Made by a program: the position numbers and the translations under genes. From G020354785 sp964521285 (GTDB lineage: Bacteria; Bacteroidota; Bacteroidia; Bacteroidales; UBA10428), in contig CAZFQS010000012.1 in NCBI GenBank assembly GCA_964521285.1, forward strand, positions 1-64,000: DNA of 64,000 bases, in the 5' to 3' direction. How positions within the stretch are numbered: position 1 is the stretch's first letter; the number at the start of each line of letters is the position of its first letter. The notes beneath the pieces are model-generated. The model ran no database searches. It saw only the letters and a list, made by a program, of their open reading frames with translations, and was not told the origin of the DNA. Positions 56,397-64,000 of the stretch are shown piece by piece.

Positions 56397-57851
56397 ATGA
56401 GAAAGACGGTCCTGCTACTAGTTATAATCTTAACAATTTCAAACTGCGAAATTGTTGCTCACTCAGGCAAGCCACAGTACTATATTATTATAGATACCGA
56501 TTGTGCCATTGATGATTTAAGGGCAGTTACTTTACTGCTGGCTTCATCAAAGGTGCAAGTTCTTGGTATTACAACATCAGATGGAACCCTTGATCCTGCG
56601 AACGGACAGATAAAAGTTGAATCACTTTTAGGGGATTATCATCATGAGGGTATTCCTGTTGCCAGTGGGGAAAGAGTATTGGAAAATCCGCCTGAATGGA
56701 GGGATTTAAATAACAATATATTATGGGGCAAAGAAGAATTAACGGGAAATAATGGTAATAACTTAAATGCAAGGGATTTTATAATTGAGGCTGTTAAAAG
56801 TGAAAAAGAGCCGGTAACTATGATTTGTCTTGGTAGTCTTTCAAATATTTCACATGCAATACAGAAGGATGATAGTATCAGGAAACAAATACAAAGAATA
56901 ATCTGGTTTAACAAAACCCCTGATATTTTTAACGGCACAAATTATCGGTTCGACAAAAAATCTGCAGACTATGTTCTTAACTCAGGTATTAACATTGATA
57001 TTGTTACAAATCCGGATAAAGATATATTTAAGATTGATAATATTCTTATGGACAGTATATCAAAGATAAATTCAATTTATGCAAATAAAGTATTTGAGGT
57101 TCATCAGCAAAAGGATTTGAAAAACTCAACACATCAAGGATATAAAAGCCTGTGGGATGATTTGGTGCCTGTTTACCTTATGTCTTCAATGACTTTTACA
57201 ATTGATAGTTCTTCTGAATATGATAATGTAAGAATGGTTACTCCTGTTGATCTAAGCCAGATAAATACACAAATTATTGATATTCTGAATGTTAATAAAA
57301 ATGTTAGCAGTAAAATATTTCTGGGTTTCCCGGCTGACCCTGAACTTTTCCAGGAAGATGTTGCTGAAGTTATGAATGAAATAATTCGCAAACATAGCCT
57401 TGAAGAATGGAAAATTGGAGTATTGGCAAACGAACTGCACGGTCATCTCGGAATTTATGCGATCATAGGAGTTAAGATGGGATTAAGGGCAAGAGAGTTT
57501 TTTAACATAGGGATAGATGATATTAAGATTGTTACATATGCCGGAAGAAAACCTCCCTTAAGCTGTATGAATGATGGATTACAGGCAAGTACCGGAGGAA
57601 CACTGGGACACGGACTGATTTTTCTGGCAGATGACAGCAGAACGATGCCAATGGCCCTTTTTTCATATAAAGACAGAACAGTCTTAATTAAACTAAAAGA
57701 TGAATATGTGAATATTGTAAGAAATGATATTATGAAATGTATTTCAGAGCACGGAGATTTAACTGAGCCATACTGGAGCTGTGTGAGGAGACTTGCTATA
57801 GAATACTGGCTGGAGTGGGACAGAAATATTATATTTGATTTGGAATATTAA
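56397..57851 (+). CDS. Exported nucleoside hydrolase-like domain fused to an FmdE-like domain
   Basis: This 484-residue protein has an N-terminal hydrophobic signal (about 1-22; ITISNC could be an imperfect lipobox). Residues about 26-320 are an inosine-uridine nucleoside hydrolase fold with the Ca-binding motif DTDCAIDD (D32, D34, D38, D39) and ICLGSLSNISHAI, but the C-terminal part is divergent. Residues about 330-484 match the FmdE family (NELHGHLGIYAIIGVKMGLR with H348 and H350, and SCMNDGLQASTGGTLGHG with C390 and D393), a metal-binding domain of unknown role. I know of no described function for this fusion. It lies 46 bases after the receptor and 15 bases before the permease gene, so it probably belongs to nickel handling outside the cytoplasm. 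Confidence 0.85.
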   Translation: MRKTVLLLVIILTISNCEIVAHSGKPQYYIIIDTDCAIDDLRAVTLLLASSKVQVLGITTSDGTLDPANGQIKVESLLGDYHHEGIPVASGERVLENPPEWRDLNNNILWGKEELTGNNGNNLNARDFIIEAVKSEKEPVTMICLGSLSNISHAIQKDDSIRKQIQRIIWFNKTPDIFNGTNYRFDKKSADYVLNSGINIDIVTNPDKDIFKIDNILMDSISKINSIYANKVFEVHQQKDLKNSTHQGYKSLWDDLVPVYLMSSMTFTIDSSSEYDNVRMVTPVDLSQINTQIIDILNVNKNVSSKIFLGFPADPELFQEDVAEVMNEIIRKHSLEEWKIGVLANELHGHLGIYAIIGVKMGLRAREFFNIGIDDIKIVTYAGRKPPLSCMNDGLQASTGGTLGHGLIFLADDSRTMPMALFSYKDRTVLIKLKDEYVNIVRNDIMKCISEHGDLTEPYWSCVRRLAIEYWLEWDRNIIFDLEY

Positions 57852-57853
57852 TG

Positions 57854-57860
57854 AAAGGAG
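57854..57860 (+). promoter_or_regulatory. Strong Shine-Dalgarno site of the permease gene
   Basis: AAAGGAG ends 6 bases before the ATG at 57867. This is unusual in the window, where most genes lack such a site, and it fixes the start. Confidence 0.7.
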
Positions 57861-57866
57861 TTTTTT

Positions 57867-58580
57867 ATGAGTGACCAGATTTTAGTTTTAGCGATTAATG
57901 CAGCATCTATTGGTTTTATACATACTGTCCTGGGCCCCGATCATTATTTGCCTTTTATTGTATTGTCAAAGGCTAGAAGGTGGTCAGGTTTCAAGACAGC
58001 AATAATAACATTTCTTTGCGGATTAGGGCACGTTGGCAGTTCTATCTTGGTTGGCGCTGTTGGTATTGTATTTGTCCTTGGCCTTTCAAAAGTTGAGGGA
58101 ATAGAAGTTATTCGTGGAGATATTGCTGCCTGGGCCTTTATTGTTTTTGGATTTCTCTATATGATATGGGGCTTGATACGGGCAATAAGGAATAAACCAC
58201 ATAAACATTCTCATTTACATAGTGGGGGAGTTGTTCATGAACATGTGCACACACATTCGGAAGATCATGATCATGTTCATAAGGGTGAAAAAGCCGTAAG
58301 CTTAACTCCCTGGGTGTTATTCATTATTTTTGTGCTGGGCCCCTGTGAGCCATTGATACCTTTGGTAATGTATCCGGCTGCAAATCATAATATGTTGGGA
58401 GCTATTACAGTATCCCTGATATTTGCAGTTACTACAATAGTGACAATGCTTGTTATAGTGTTACTGCTTACTTACGGATTAAAAGCATTACCTTTTGGAA
58501 GGCTGGAAAGATATACCCATGCCATAGCAGGAGCTACTATATTTTTAAGTGGCTGTGCCATTGTTTTGCTTGGATTGTAG
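57867..58580 (+). CDS. NicO/UreH-type nickel/cobalt permease with His-rich loop
   Basis: This 237-residue membrane protein has about six hydrophobic segments. The first segment has GFIHTVLGPDHYLPF (H19, D25, H26), like the HxxxxDH motif of nickel/cobalt transporters, then CGLGHVGSS (H55). A central loop has eleven His residues between 112 and 138 (HKHSHLHSGG, HEHVHTHSEDHDHVH), a typical metal-binding loop. The second half starts TPWVLFIIFVLGPCEPLIPL. NicO/UreH proteins move nickel or cobalt; direction (uptake or export) cannot be told from sequence. As last gene of the nikR unit, uptake after the outer membrane receptor is the simplest reading. Confidence 0.85.
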   Translation: MSDQILVLAINAASIGFIHTVLGPDHYLPFIVLSKARRWSGFKTAIITFLCGLGHVGSSILVGAVGIVFVLGLSKVEGIEVIRGDIAAWAFIVFGFLYMIWGLIRAIRNKPHKHSHLHSGGVVHEHVHTHSEDHDHVHKGEKAVSLTPWVLFIIFVLGPCEPLIPLVMYPAANHNMLGAITVSLIFAVTTIVTMLVIVLLLTYGLKALPFGRLERYTHAIAGATIFLSGCAIVLLGL

Positions 58581-58589
58581 AAGCAGCTA

Positions 58590-59081
58590 TCAGATTCTTT
58601 CATAAATACAGAAAGTATAATCAAAAGTATTCATGTTGTCCCTTTTGTTTTGTATTTCAGATACTAATTTCCAGTCAGATTTATCCAGTTCGGGATAGAA
58701 CACATCTCCTTCAATTATTGCATGAATCCGTGTAAGATAAATTCTGTGGGTAATAGTAATTGACTGTTCATAAATGGTGCCTCCCCCGACAATAAAAACT
58801 TCTTTCTCTTTTTTCCCCCGGGGGATATCCAGGGCCTCTTTCAGGGAATGAACAATAATTCCGTCCTCTATTTTAAATTTCCTGTTCCTTGTAATTACTA
58901 TGTTTATTCTTTCCTTAAGGGCTTTTCCTTCAGATTCATAGTTCTTTCTTCCCATTATTACGTAGTGCCCCTTTGTTATCCTGTTAAAATAGGCCATGTC
59001 GGCGGGCATTCGCCAGGGCAGTTTATTATTTTTCCCGATTACATTATTTTCTGATACGGCAACAATATGTGAAATTATCAT
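58590..59081 (-). CDS. folA: Dihydrofolate reductase
   Basis: The protein is 163 residues from the ATG at 59081 (MIISHIVAVSENNVIG), the usual DHFR start. A longer frame from 59126 adds 15 atypical residues. Seen: NKLPWRMPADMAYF with the proton-donating D28, VIMGRKNYES, the nucleotide-binding EVFIVGGGTIYEQSI and the C-terminal FDYTFCIYER. It reduces dihydrofolate to tetrahydrofolate with NADPH in the cytoplasm. It converges on the permease gene with only 9 bases between stops, and it is not linked in function to its neighbours. Confidence 0.95.
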   Translation of the reverse strand: MIISHIVAVSENNVIGKNNKLPWRMPADMAYFNRITKGHYVIMGRKNYESEGKALKERINIVITRNRKFKIEDGIIVHSLKEALDIPRGKKEKEVFIVGGGTIYEQSITITHRIYLTRIHAIIEGDVFYPELDKSDWKLVSEIQNKRDNMNTFDYTFCIYERI

Positions 59082-59250
59082 GTTAAGCTGGGGTTTGATT
59101 TGTGTAATTTGTTTATATTCTGCCAATCTTGTTTAAAAAGTTAATTTAAAAAAATATTTATTTTAATGGTACATGATGAGGAGTATTTGTCTAATTTTAT
59201 TATAATCTTTGGAGTTAATCTGAAAAATATGAAATTCATCAGGTGTTGCA

Positions 59251-61620
59251 ATGACTCGTAAAATAACCGTTTTTTTTATAATAAATATTTTTGTCATAAG
59301 CTTCTATGCCCAGGAATACAGACTTAGTGGATATATATATGATTCTATTACAAGTAATGTTTTAACAGGAGCTTCAATATACATTAAGGGGACTTCACCT
59401 GGTACAGTCAGTAATAATAATGGTTATTATTCAATTTTACTAAAGGATGGGGAAAATACAATTATTGTATCTTATCTGGGATATAAGTCAGTTGAAAAGA
59501 CAATAAAAACAGCCACCAATATTAGCATGGACTTTTATCTTAAGCCCGGGGTTATAAGTACGGGTGAGGTAGTGGTTTCAACAAAGGATCCAAGAACTAA
59601 TATAGAAAGTGCTGAAACAGGAATTATTCAGCTGTCAGGAAAAGAGATTGAGCGACTACCTGCTCTTATGGGAGAAGCAGATCCTCTAAGAGCTTTACAG
59701 TTAAATCCGGGCGTTCAGTCTGCAAGTGAAGGGGTTAGCGGCTATTATGTCAGAGGAGGGGGAACGGATCAAAACCTTATATTGCTGGATAATGCTACGG
59801 TCTATAATCCTTCTCATGTCCTGGGCTTTTTTTCTGTATTTAATACGGATGCGATCAGAAGTGTAAAATTGATAAAATCAGGTATACCGGCAAACTATGG
59901 GAGCCGGCTGTCTTCAGTTATTGAAATTACAGGCAAAGAAGGGGATTTTAAGAATTACTCAACCAAAGGGAGTATCGGGTTGATTTCCTCAAAAATATCA
60001 TCACAGGGTCCTGTTTTTAAGAACAATAGCTCATTTCTTGTTTCATACCGGAGATCCTATATTGATGAGGTTCTCAAACCATTAATCAGACCCCTGGTCA
60101 AAGGCTCTTCCTCATTTTATAATTATAGCCGGTATTATTTCTATGATGCCAGTGCCAAGCTAACCTGCAAGATCAATCGAAATAATAAACTTTCTTTAAC
60201 TTATTATAAAGGAAGAGATGATTATGAGCTTGAACGTAATCAGCTAAACTATAAGAATAACCTTAACTGGGGTAATATGGTCGCATCACTAAACTGGAAC
60301 CATATTTTCAATGAAAACTGGTATTGCCGGAACAGCATAAGTCTATCAAAATATCAGTTCAGTTTTTCGGCACAACAAAGAGAAATTAAAATCGGGTTAT
60401 TTTCAGGCATAGAGGATATAAATTATAAAATAGACTTTAACAGGATTAATATCAATGGAAATGTAATAAGATTTGGAGTTGATTATCAATATCATAATTT
60501 TATTCCTAATAATATTGATGCAGTTACAAGTGATTTAAACCTGAAATTTGGTGCAAACCAGAACCTTTATTCTCATGAATCAGCTGTATATATTGCAAAT
60601 GAAACATCTTTAACAAACAGGCTGAAAATAAATTCTGGATTGAGACTGACAGGCTTTTTACATGTCGGGCCATATGAAGAATATATAAGAGACTACAATA
60701 ATGAAATTACAGACACTTTTACATATAAATCAGGAGAATTAATAAAACCCTATTTTAATCTGGAGCCAAGAGTATCCTTAAGATATTTGCTTAGTGATAA
60801 TTCTTCTGTCAAGGCTTCTTTTACTACCAGCTATCAATATATTCATCTGGCAACGGCGTCGTCAGTAACATTGCCAACTGATATCTGGTTACCCAGTACA
60901 AAAAGAATTAAACCTCAGAAAGGTATGCAGATCTCTGCAGGATATTTTATAAATATGTTTGAAAACTTAGTTACAGGCTCTGTTGACATATATTATAAGG
61001 ATTTTAGGAACCAGATTGAACTTTTATACGGCATAGTCAACGATTATAGTGATAACATATTTGAGGAAAGCATAACATTTGGCAACGGACAATCTTACGG
61101 AATAGAATTACTCTTACGAAAACAAAAGGGTAAGGCTACCGGATGGTTAGGTTATACCCTGGGAAAAACCACAAGACAATTTAATGAAATAAATGAAGGA
61201 GATATATATCCTGCCAAATATGACAGAAGGCATGATATAAACCTGGTATTATCCTATGAACTTAATGGTAAATGGACTTTCGCATCAACATTTATATATG
61301 CCACAGGTAATGCCATGACATTACCTGTAGGAAAATATATCATTGAAGGACAAGTTATAAATGAATATGGCAGGACAAATTCCTTCCGGATGCCTGCATA
61401 TCACAGACTTGATTTGTCAGTTACCTATCTGGCTAAAAAGACAGACAAATTTGAATCCAGCTGGAATTTCTCTGTTTTCAATGTTTACAGCAGGTCAAAT
61501 CCCTTTTATATTTATTTTGAGATCAGGGAAGACATTTCTAACTACTATCTTGAAATAAATGCAAAACAGATTTCCCTATTTCCGGTAATGCCTTCATTGA
61601 CATGGAGTTTCAGATTCTAA
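59251..61620 (+). CDS. TonB-dependent receptor with carboxypeptidase-regulatory-like domain (DUF4249 partner type)
   Basis: This 789-residue protein has a signal peptide ending near YAQ and a regulatory-like domain (about 24-105; LSGYIYDSITSNVLTGASIY). The plug has LQLNPGVQSASEGVSGYYVR, GGGTDQNLILLDNATVYNPS and SGIPANYGSRLSSVIEI, and the barrel ends SLTWSFRF. These blocks mark the receptor group that is regularly paired with DUF4249 lipoproteins, as here (12 bases to the next gene's ATG). The substrate is unknown. It is independent of the nickel unit, from which folA separates it. Confidence 0.9.
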   Translation: MTRKITVFFIINIFVISFYAQEYRLSGYIYDSITSNVLTGASIYIKGTSPGTVSNNNGYYSILLKDGENTIIVSYLGYKSVEKTIKTATNISMDFYLKPGVISTGEVVVSTKDPRTNIESAETGIIQLSGKEIERLPALMGEADPLRALQLNPGVQSASEGVSGYYVRGGGTDQNLILLDNATVYNPSHVLGFFSVFNTDAIRSVKLIKSGIPANYGSRLSSVIEITGKEGDFKNYSTKGSIGLISSKISSQGPVFKNNSSFLVSYRRSYIDEVLKPLIRPLVKGSSSFYNYSRYYFYDASAKLTCKINRNNKLSLTYYKGRDDYELERNQLNYKNNLNWGNMVASLNWNHIFNENWYCRNSISLSKYQFSFSAQQREIKIGLFSGIEDINYKIDFNRININGNVIRFGVDYQYHNFIPNNIDAVTSDLNLKFGANQNLYSHESAVYIANETSLTNRLKINSGLRLTGFLHVGPYEEYIRDYNNEITDTFTYKSGELIKPYFNLEPRVSLRYLLSDNSSVKASFTTSYQYIHLATASSVTLPTDIWLPSTKRIKPQKGMQISAGYFINMFENLVTGSVDIYYKDFRNQIELLYGIVNDYSDNIFEESITFGNGQSYGIELLLRKQKGKATGWLGYTLGKTTRQFNEINEGDIYPAKYDRRHDINLVLSYELNGKWTFASTFIYATGNAMTLPVGKYIIEGQVINEYGRTNSFRMPAYHRLDLSVTYLAKKTDKFESSWNFSVFNVYSRSNPFYIYFEIREDISNYYLEINAKQISLFPVMPSLTWSFRF

Positions 61621-61632
61621 ATTTATGTGGTT

Positions 61633-62529
61633 ATGAGTGTAAGTATTAATATTAACAGTTTAATTTATAGATTATTAAGAGTTACTTTTTTCCTGATAGT
61701 TGCAAGTACTGCCCAGTTTTGTGAAAAGGAATTAAGCATTGAATTGCCTCAACCTGAGAGTAAAATAGTTGTTGAGGGATGGATTGAAGACGGAGGATAT
61801 CCCAATGTAATATTAACACGCAGCGCTCCTTACTTTTCATCCATAGATTCAGGTTCACTGAGAGATTATGTTGTCACAAAAGCAAAAGTGACAATAGTTA
61901 CGGGTGATCAGTACGAAGTTCTTACCCTTAAACCCAATGATGCATATTTTCCGCCTTATGTATATTTTGGCAGTGAGCTCCGGGGTGAAGTACAGGGAAC
62001 ATATCATCTCAAGGTAGAATTTGAGGACAGTGATAATAATGTATATGCTTCAACGTCCATTCCTGAATTAACTGAACCTGATAGTGTGTGGTTTCAGCTT
62101 GAACCCGGATCCGATAGCCTTGGTCGTATCTGGATCAAATTATCTGATAATCCGGGTGAAAACAATTATTACCGGTTATTAACCAGAAGAAAAGGAAAAG
62201 ATAAACGCTATGTTGCCAGTTTTAAATCAGCTTTCAGTGATAAATTGTTTAATGGTGAGACTATTGTCCAGGGTTTTAACAGGGGACTTTCAGATTTGCT
62301 GGATTTTACCCGGGATAATTTGTTCAGGCTGGGGGACACTATAAGTGTGAAATTTTGTTCTTTAGATAAAGAGCATTATGAATTCTGGAATACTTATCAA
62401 AATGAAATTTTATTATCAGCCAATCCTTTTTCGGCCAGTAATGCAAGGGTAAGAAGCAATATACAGAATGGCCTTGGTATCTGGGGTGGATATGCTGCCA
62501 GCTACCATACGGTTATAGCAAAAAAGTAA
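61633..62529 (+). CDS. DUF4249 lipoprotein
   Basis: The protein is 298 residues from the ATG at 61633; a GTG at 61627 is possible but unnecessary. The N-terminus is a signal with a Cys at STAQFC, followed by KELSIELPQPESKIVVEGWI, the usual DUF4249 start. Conserved later blocks are PNVILTRSAPYF, AKVTIVTGDQ, GTYHLKVEF and EFWNTYQNEILLSANPFSAS. It is probably an outer membrane lipoprotein that works with the receptor just upstream, in a way analogous to SusD (inference from constant pairing). The lipobox is weak (Gln-Phe before Cys). Confidence 0.85.
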   Translation: MSVSININSLIYRLLRVTFFLIVASTAQFCEKELSIELPQPESKIVVEGWIEDGGYPNVILTRSAPYFSSIDSGSLRDYVVTKAKVTIVTGDQYEVLTLKPNDAYFPPYVYFGSELRGEVQGTYHLKVEFEDSDNNVYASTSIPELTEPDSVWFQLEPGSDSLGRIWIKLSDNPGENNYYRLLTRRKGKDKRYVASFKSAFSDKLFNGETIVQGFNRGLSDLLDFTRDNLFRLGDTISVKFCSLDKEHYEFWNTYQNEILLSANPFSASNARVRSNIQNGLGIWGGYAASYHTVIAKK

Positions 62530-62556
62530 AATACTGGTCTAAAGGTTATATAAAAG

Positions 62557-62595
62557 AAAAATGTCATTCTGCATAAAGCAAAGAATGACATTTTT
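62557..62595. terminator. Bidirectional rho-independent terminator
   Basis: A 14-base stem, AAAAATGTCATTCT pairing with AGAATGACATTTTT around an 11-base loop, is flanked by A and T tracts on both sides. It lies between the converging DUF4249 and lipoprotein genes and can stop both. Confidence 0.9.
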
Positions 62596-62633
62596 TTACC
62601 TTTCCGTGAGGCAGCGGATATTATTTTCTGTCT

Positions 62634-64000
62634 CTAATAATCAATAGGTTCAATATCTGCATCGTATTCTTCATTTAATTCAGTAGTGAAATCATTTAAT
62701 GCATCTACGAAATCGCTAAAACCCTCTTCAAAATATGTTTCCGCATCAACTTTTGAACCATCGGCAAATATAAACCTGACATCAATATAATAATCATCTT
62801 CATCTTCATCATATACCTTATAAAATTCGAGATCAGCGATCTTTTCATTAGTGTCCTTGTAAACTACTACTAATGTAGCATGAGTGTTTATTGCCGCTAT
62901 ACGCTGATCTAATTCCTCTTCAGTGATCTCATCATCTTCTTCTGTTTCTTTTATAATATCAGCCAGTTGTTTTATGTTAACCATTCCTACCATTTTTAAA
63001 TTCATTGCAATTAAATAAGCATTTGCGGAATGGATAATCTCTTCAGCTTCAACTTCTTCCCACTCATCAATCCAGTCAATTTCATCTGTTTCATACCATC
63101 CAAATTCCTGATCCCAGTTCCATATGTAAATTGTATCGTAATGAGTAACTGTATTATTTTCAATATTCTCATCACTCCAGTCTCCATTTCCTGTGGCATG
63201 TACTTCTATCAGAATGTCATTGTTATGTTTGAACGAAGAAGTTATTGAGGCATTTGTATATGGGTTATGGGTCATAGTAAGAACAAAAGAGAATTCATCA
63301 ACAGAGAGTGTTGCATTTATACTTGTTGGTAAACCACTGGTAGCATATGCAGCACTAAAATTAAAGGAGGAGACAGTGTTCCCGTTATACTTTAAGTCTA
63401 TTTGCAGACTGGATGGTAGTTCAGGTTCAATATCCTCTGCAGGCCATACTTCCATTGGATCAGGTATATCATAGAAATTAACATTACTAACGGTAATTGT
63501 TGCGGTATTTGTCAAGTCTCCTTCTAAACCGGGAAATTCAAATATTAACACACCTGCTGATCCTGAACTGTCAAACTGACCATTATTAAAGTTCCATGTG
63601 TACCTGGCAGCTATATTTTCCCATTCCTCAGATAATGATATGGGGTCTTCAGCAGTTGATTTTATTTCTCTGAGAACGTCATTTGGAGTGGCATCTCCGG
63701 TTTTTATAGATGCTACCATTTCTAATGGTTCAAGTAATTTACTCGCTTCCGGTTCTTCATCAAACGCGCTATCCATCAAATTAATAAATTCTATTATTAT
63801 TTCAATGGCCTGTACATCTTCCAACTGAGTGATTTCATCCATCATATCCACGCCGGTCTGCTCCAGGTTATCCTTATTCTCTTCGGTTGTGTTATTACTA
63901 AATGGAGCACTAAATGCAGGGTCTGTCTGGTCGCCACCTGTTTTTTTATCTTTTTCACATGCGACAAAAGATATAATTAAAAATATTCCCAGAATTATCA
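62634..64000 (-). CDS. Acidic lipoprotein of unknown function (5' end beyond window)
   Basis: The frame is open from the right window edge to a TAG at 62634. The visible N-terminus reads IILGIFLIISFVACEKDKKT, a lipoprotein signal with lipobox FVAC, so only the first few residues are missing. The internal Met at 63851 is not the start. About 440 residues follow: a Gln/Thr/Asn-rich linker, a helical stretch (VQAIEIIIEFINLMDSAFD), beta-rich segments (GDLTNTATITVSNVNFYDIP, LPTSINATLSVDEFSFVLTM) and a very acidic C-terminal half (EEDDEITEEELDQRIAAI, FTTELNEEYDADIEP). I do not recognise the family. Confidence 0.8.
   Translation of the reverse strand, partial: IILGIFLIISFVACEKDKKTGGDQTDPAFSAPFSNNTTEENKDNLEQTGVDMMDEITQLEDVQAIEIIIEFINLMDSAFDEEPEASKLLEPLEMVASIKTGDATPNDVLREIKSTAEDPISLSEEWENIAARYTWNFNNGQFDSSGSAGVLIFEFPGLEGDLTNTATITVSNVNFYDIPDPMEVWPAEDIEPELPSSLQIDLKYNGNTVSSFNFSAAYATSGLPTSINATLSVDEFSFVLTMTHNPYTNASITSSFKHNNDILIEVHATGNGDWSDENIENNTVTHYDTIYIWNWDQEFGWYETDEIDWIDEWEEVEAEEIIHSANAYLIAMNLKMVGMVNIKQLADIIKETEEDDEITEEELDQRIAAINTHATLVVVYKDTNEKIADLEFYKVYDEDEDDYYIDVRFIFADGSKVDAETYFEEGFSDFVDALNDFTTELNEEYDADIEPIDY

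Noticed and set aside
62557..62595. Inverted repeat of a small mobile element
   Set aside because: It is a single hairpin with A and T tracts between converging genes, which is the form of a bidirectional terminator.

Overview
The window is chromosomal DNA of a Bacteroidota bacterium, probably Bacteroidales/Marinilabiliales-like. The evidence is three SusC/SusD pairs, hybrid two-component regulators, TAnnTTTG-type promoters, start codons that mostly lack Shine-Dalgarno sites, and three proteins with type IX secretion (T9SS) C-terminal sorting domains. It comes from a draft scaffold with three 100-N gaps (1729-1828, 4469-4568, 12129-12228). The first gap is false, because the same 55 bases flank it on both sides. 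I saw no rRNA, tRNA, CRISPR array or insertion sequence.

Region 1 (1-21.5 kb) is a polysaccharide utilisation locus. On the minus strand are a YicI-like GH31 alpha-xylosidase (cut by the window edge), a DUF5703 secreted glycosidase-like protein, a sialate-O-acetylesterase-like esterase (cut by a gap) and a sodium:solute symporter. Diverging from these on the plus strand are susC, susD, a lipoprotein glycosidase of uncertain family, an OmpA-family protein plus a small lipoprotein (apparently a separate insertion with its own promoter), a GH95 alpha-L-fucosidase and a GH2 beta-galactosidase-like enzyme with a malectin-like domain. The divergent promoter holds two near-identical 18-bp LacI-type operators, one beside each TAnnTTTG element.

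Region 2 (21.5-31 kb) is mixed. It has a T9SS-secreted carbohydrate-binding-like protein, a Tat-exported aldo/keto reductase with two Cys-rich iron-sulfur motifs, a DUF6599 plus discoidin protein, a T9SS-exported GH5 endoglucanase, the two ends of a decayed arsenite methyltransferase gene, and a sensor shaped like a hybrid two-component protein but with no kinase or DNA-binding domain.

Region 3 (31-54 kb) is a xyloglucan-type utilisation operon on the minus strand. Its order is GH31 alpha-xylosidase with PA14 insert, SusC (with an in-frame TGA near its end), SusD, TIG-domain surface glycan-binding protein, clan GH-A arabinofuranosidase-like enzyme, GH74 endo-xyloglucanase (T9SS), a second SusC and a second SusD, then two tandem terminators. 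Upstream lies a full hybrid two-component regulator. GH74, GH5, two GH31, GH95, GH2 and an acetylesterase together match the backbone and the xylosyl, galactosyl, fucosyl and acetyl decorations of plant xyloglucan.

Region 4 (54-58.6 kb) is a compact nickel locus: nikR, a TonB-dependent receptor, an exported nucleoside hydrolase-FmdE fusion and a NicO-type permease with a His-rich loop. Repeats with half-sites GTAACAC and the same 13-nt spacing lie in front of both nikR and the receptor, and are probable NikR operators. The fusion protein is the best candidate here for an undescribed function.

Region 5 (58.6-64 kb) holds dihydrofolate reductase, a TonB-dependent receptor/DUF4249 lipoprotein pair, a bidirectional terminator and a lipoprotein cut by the window end.
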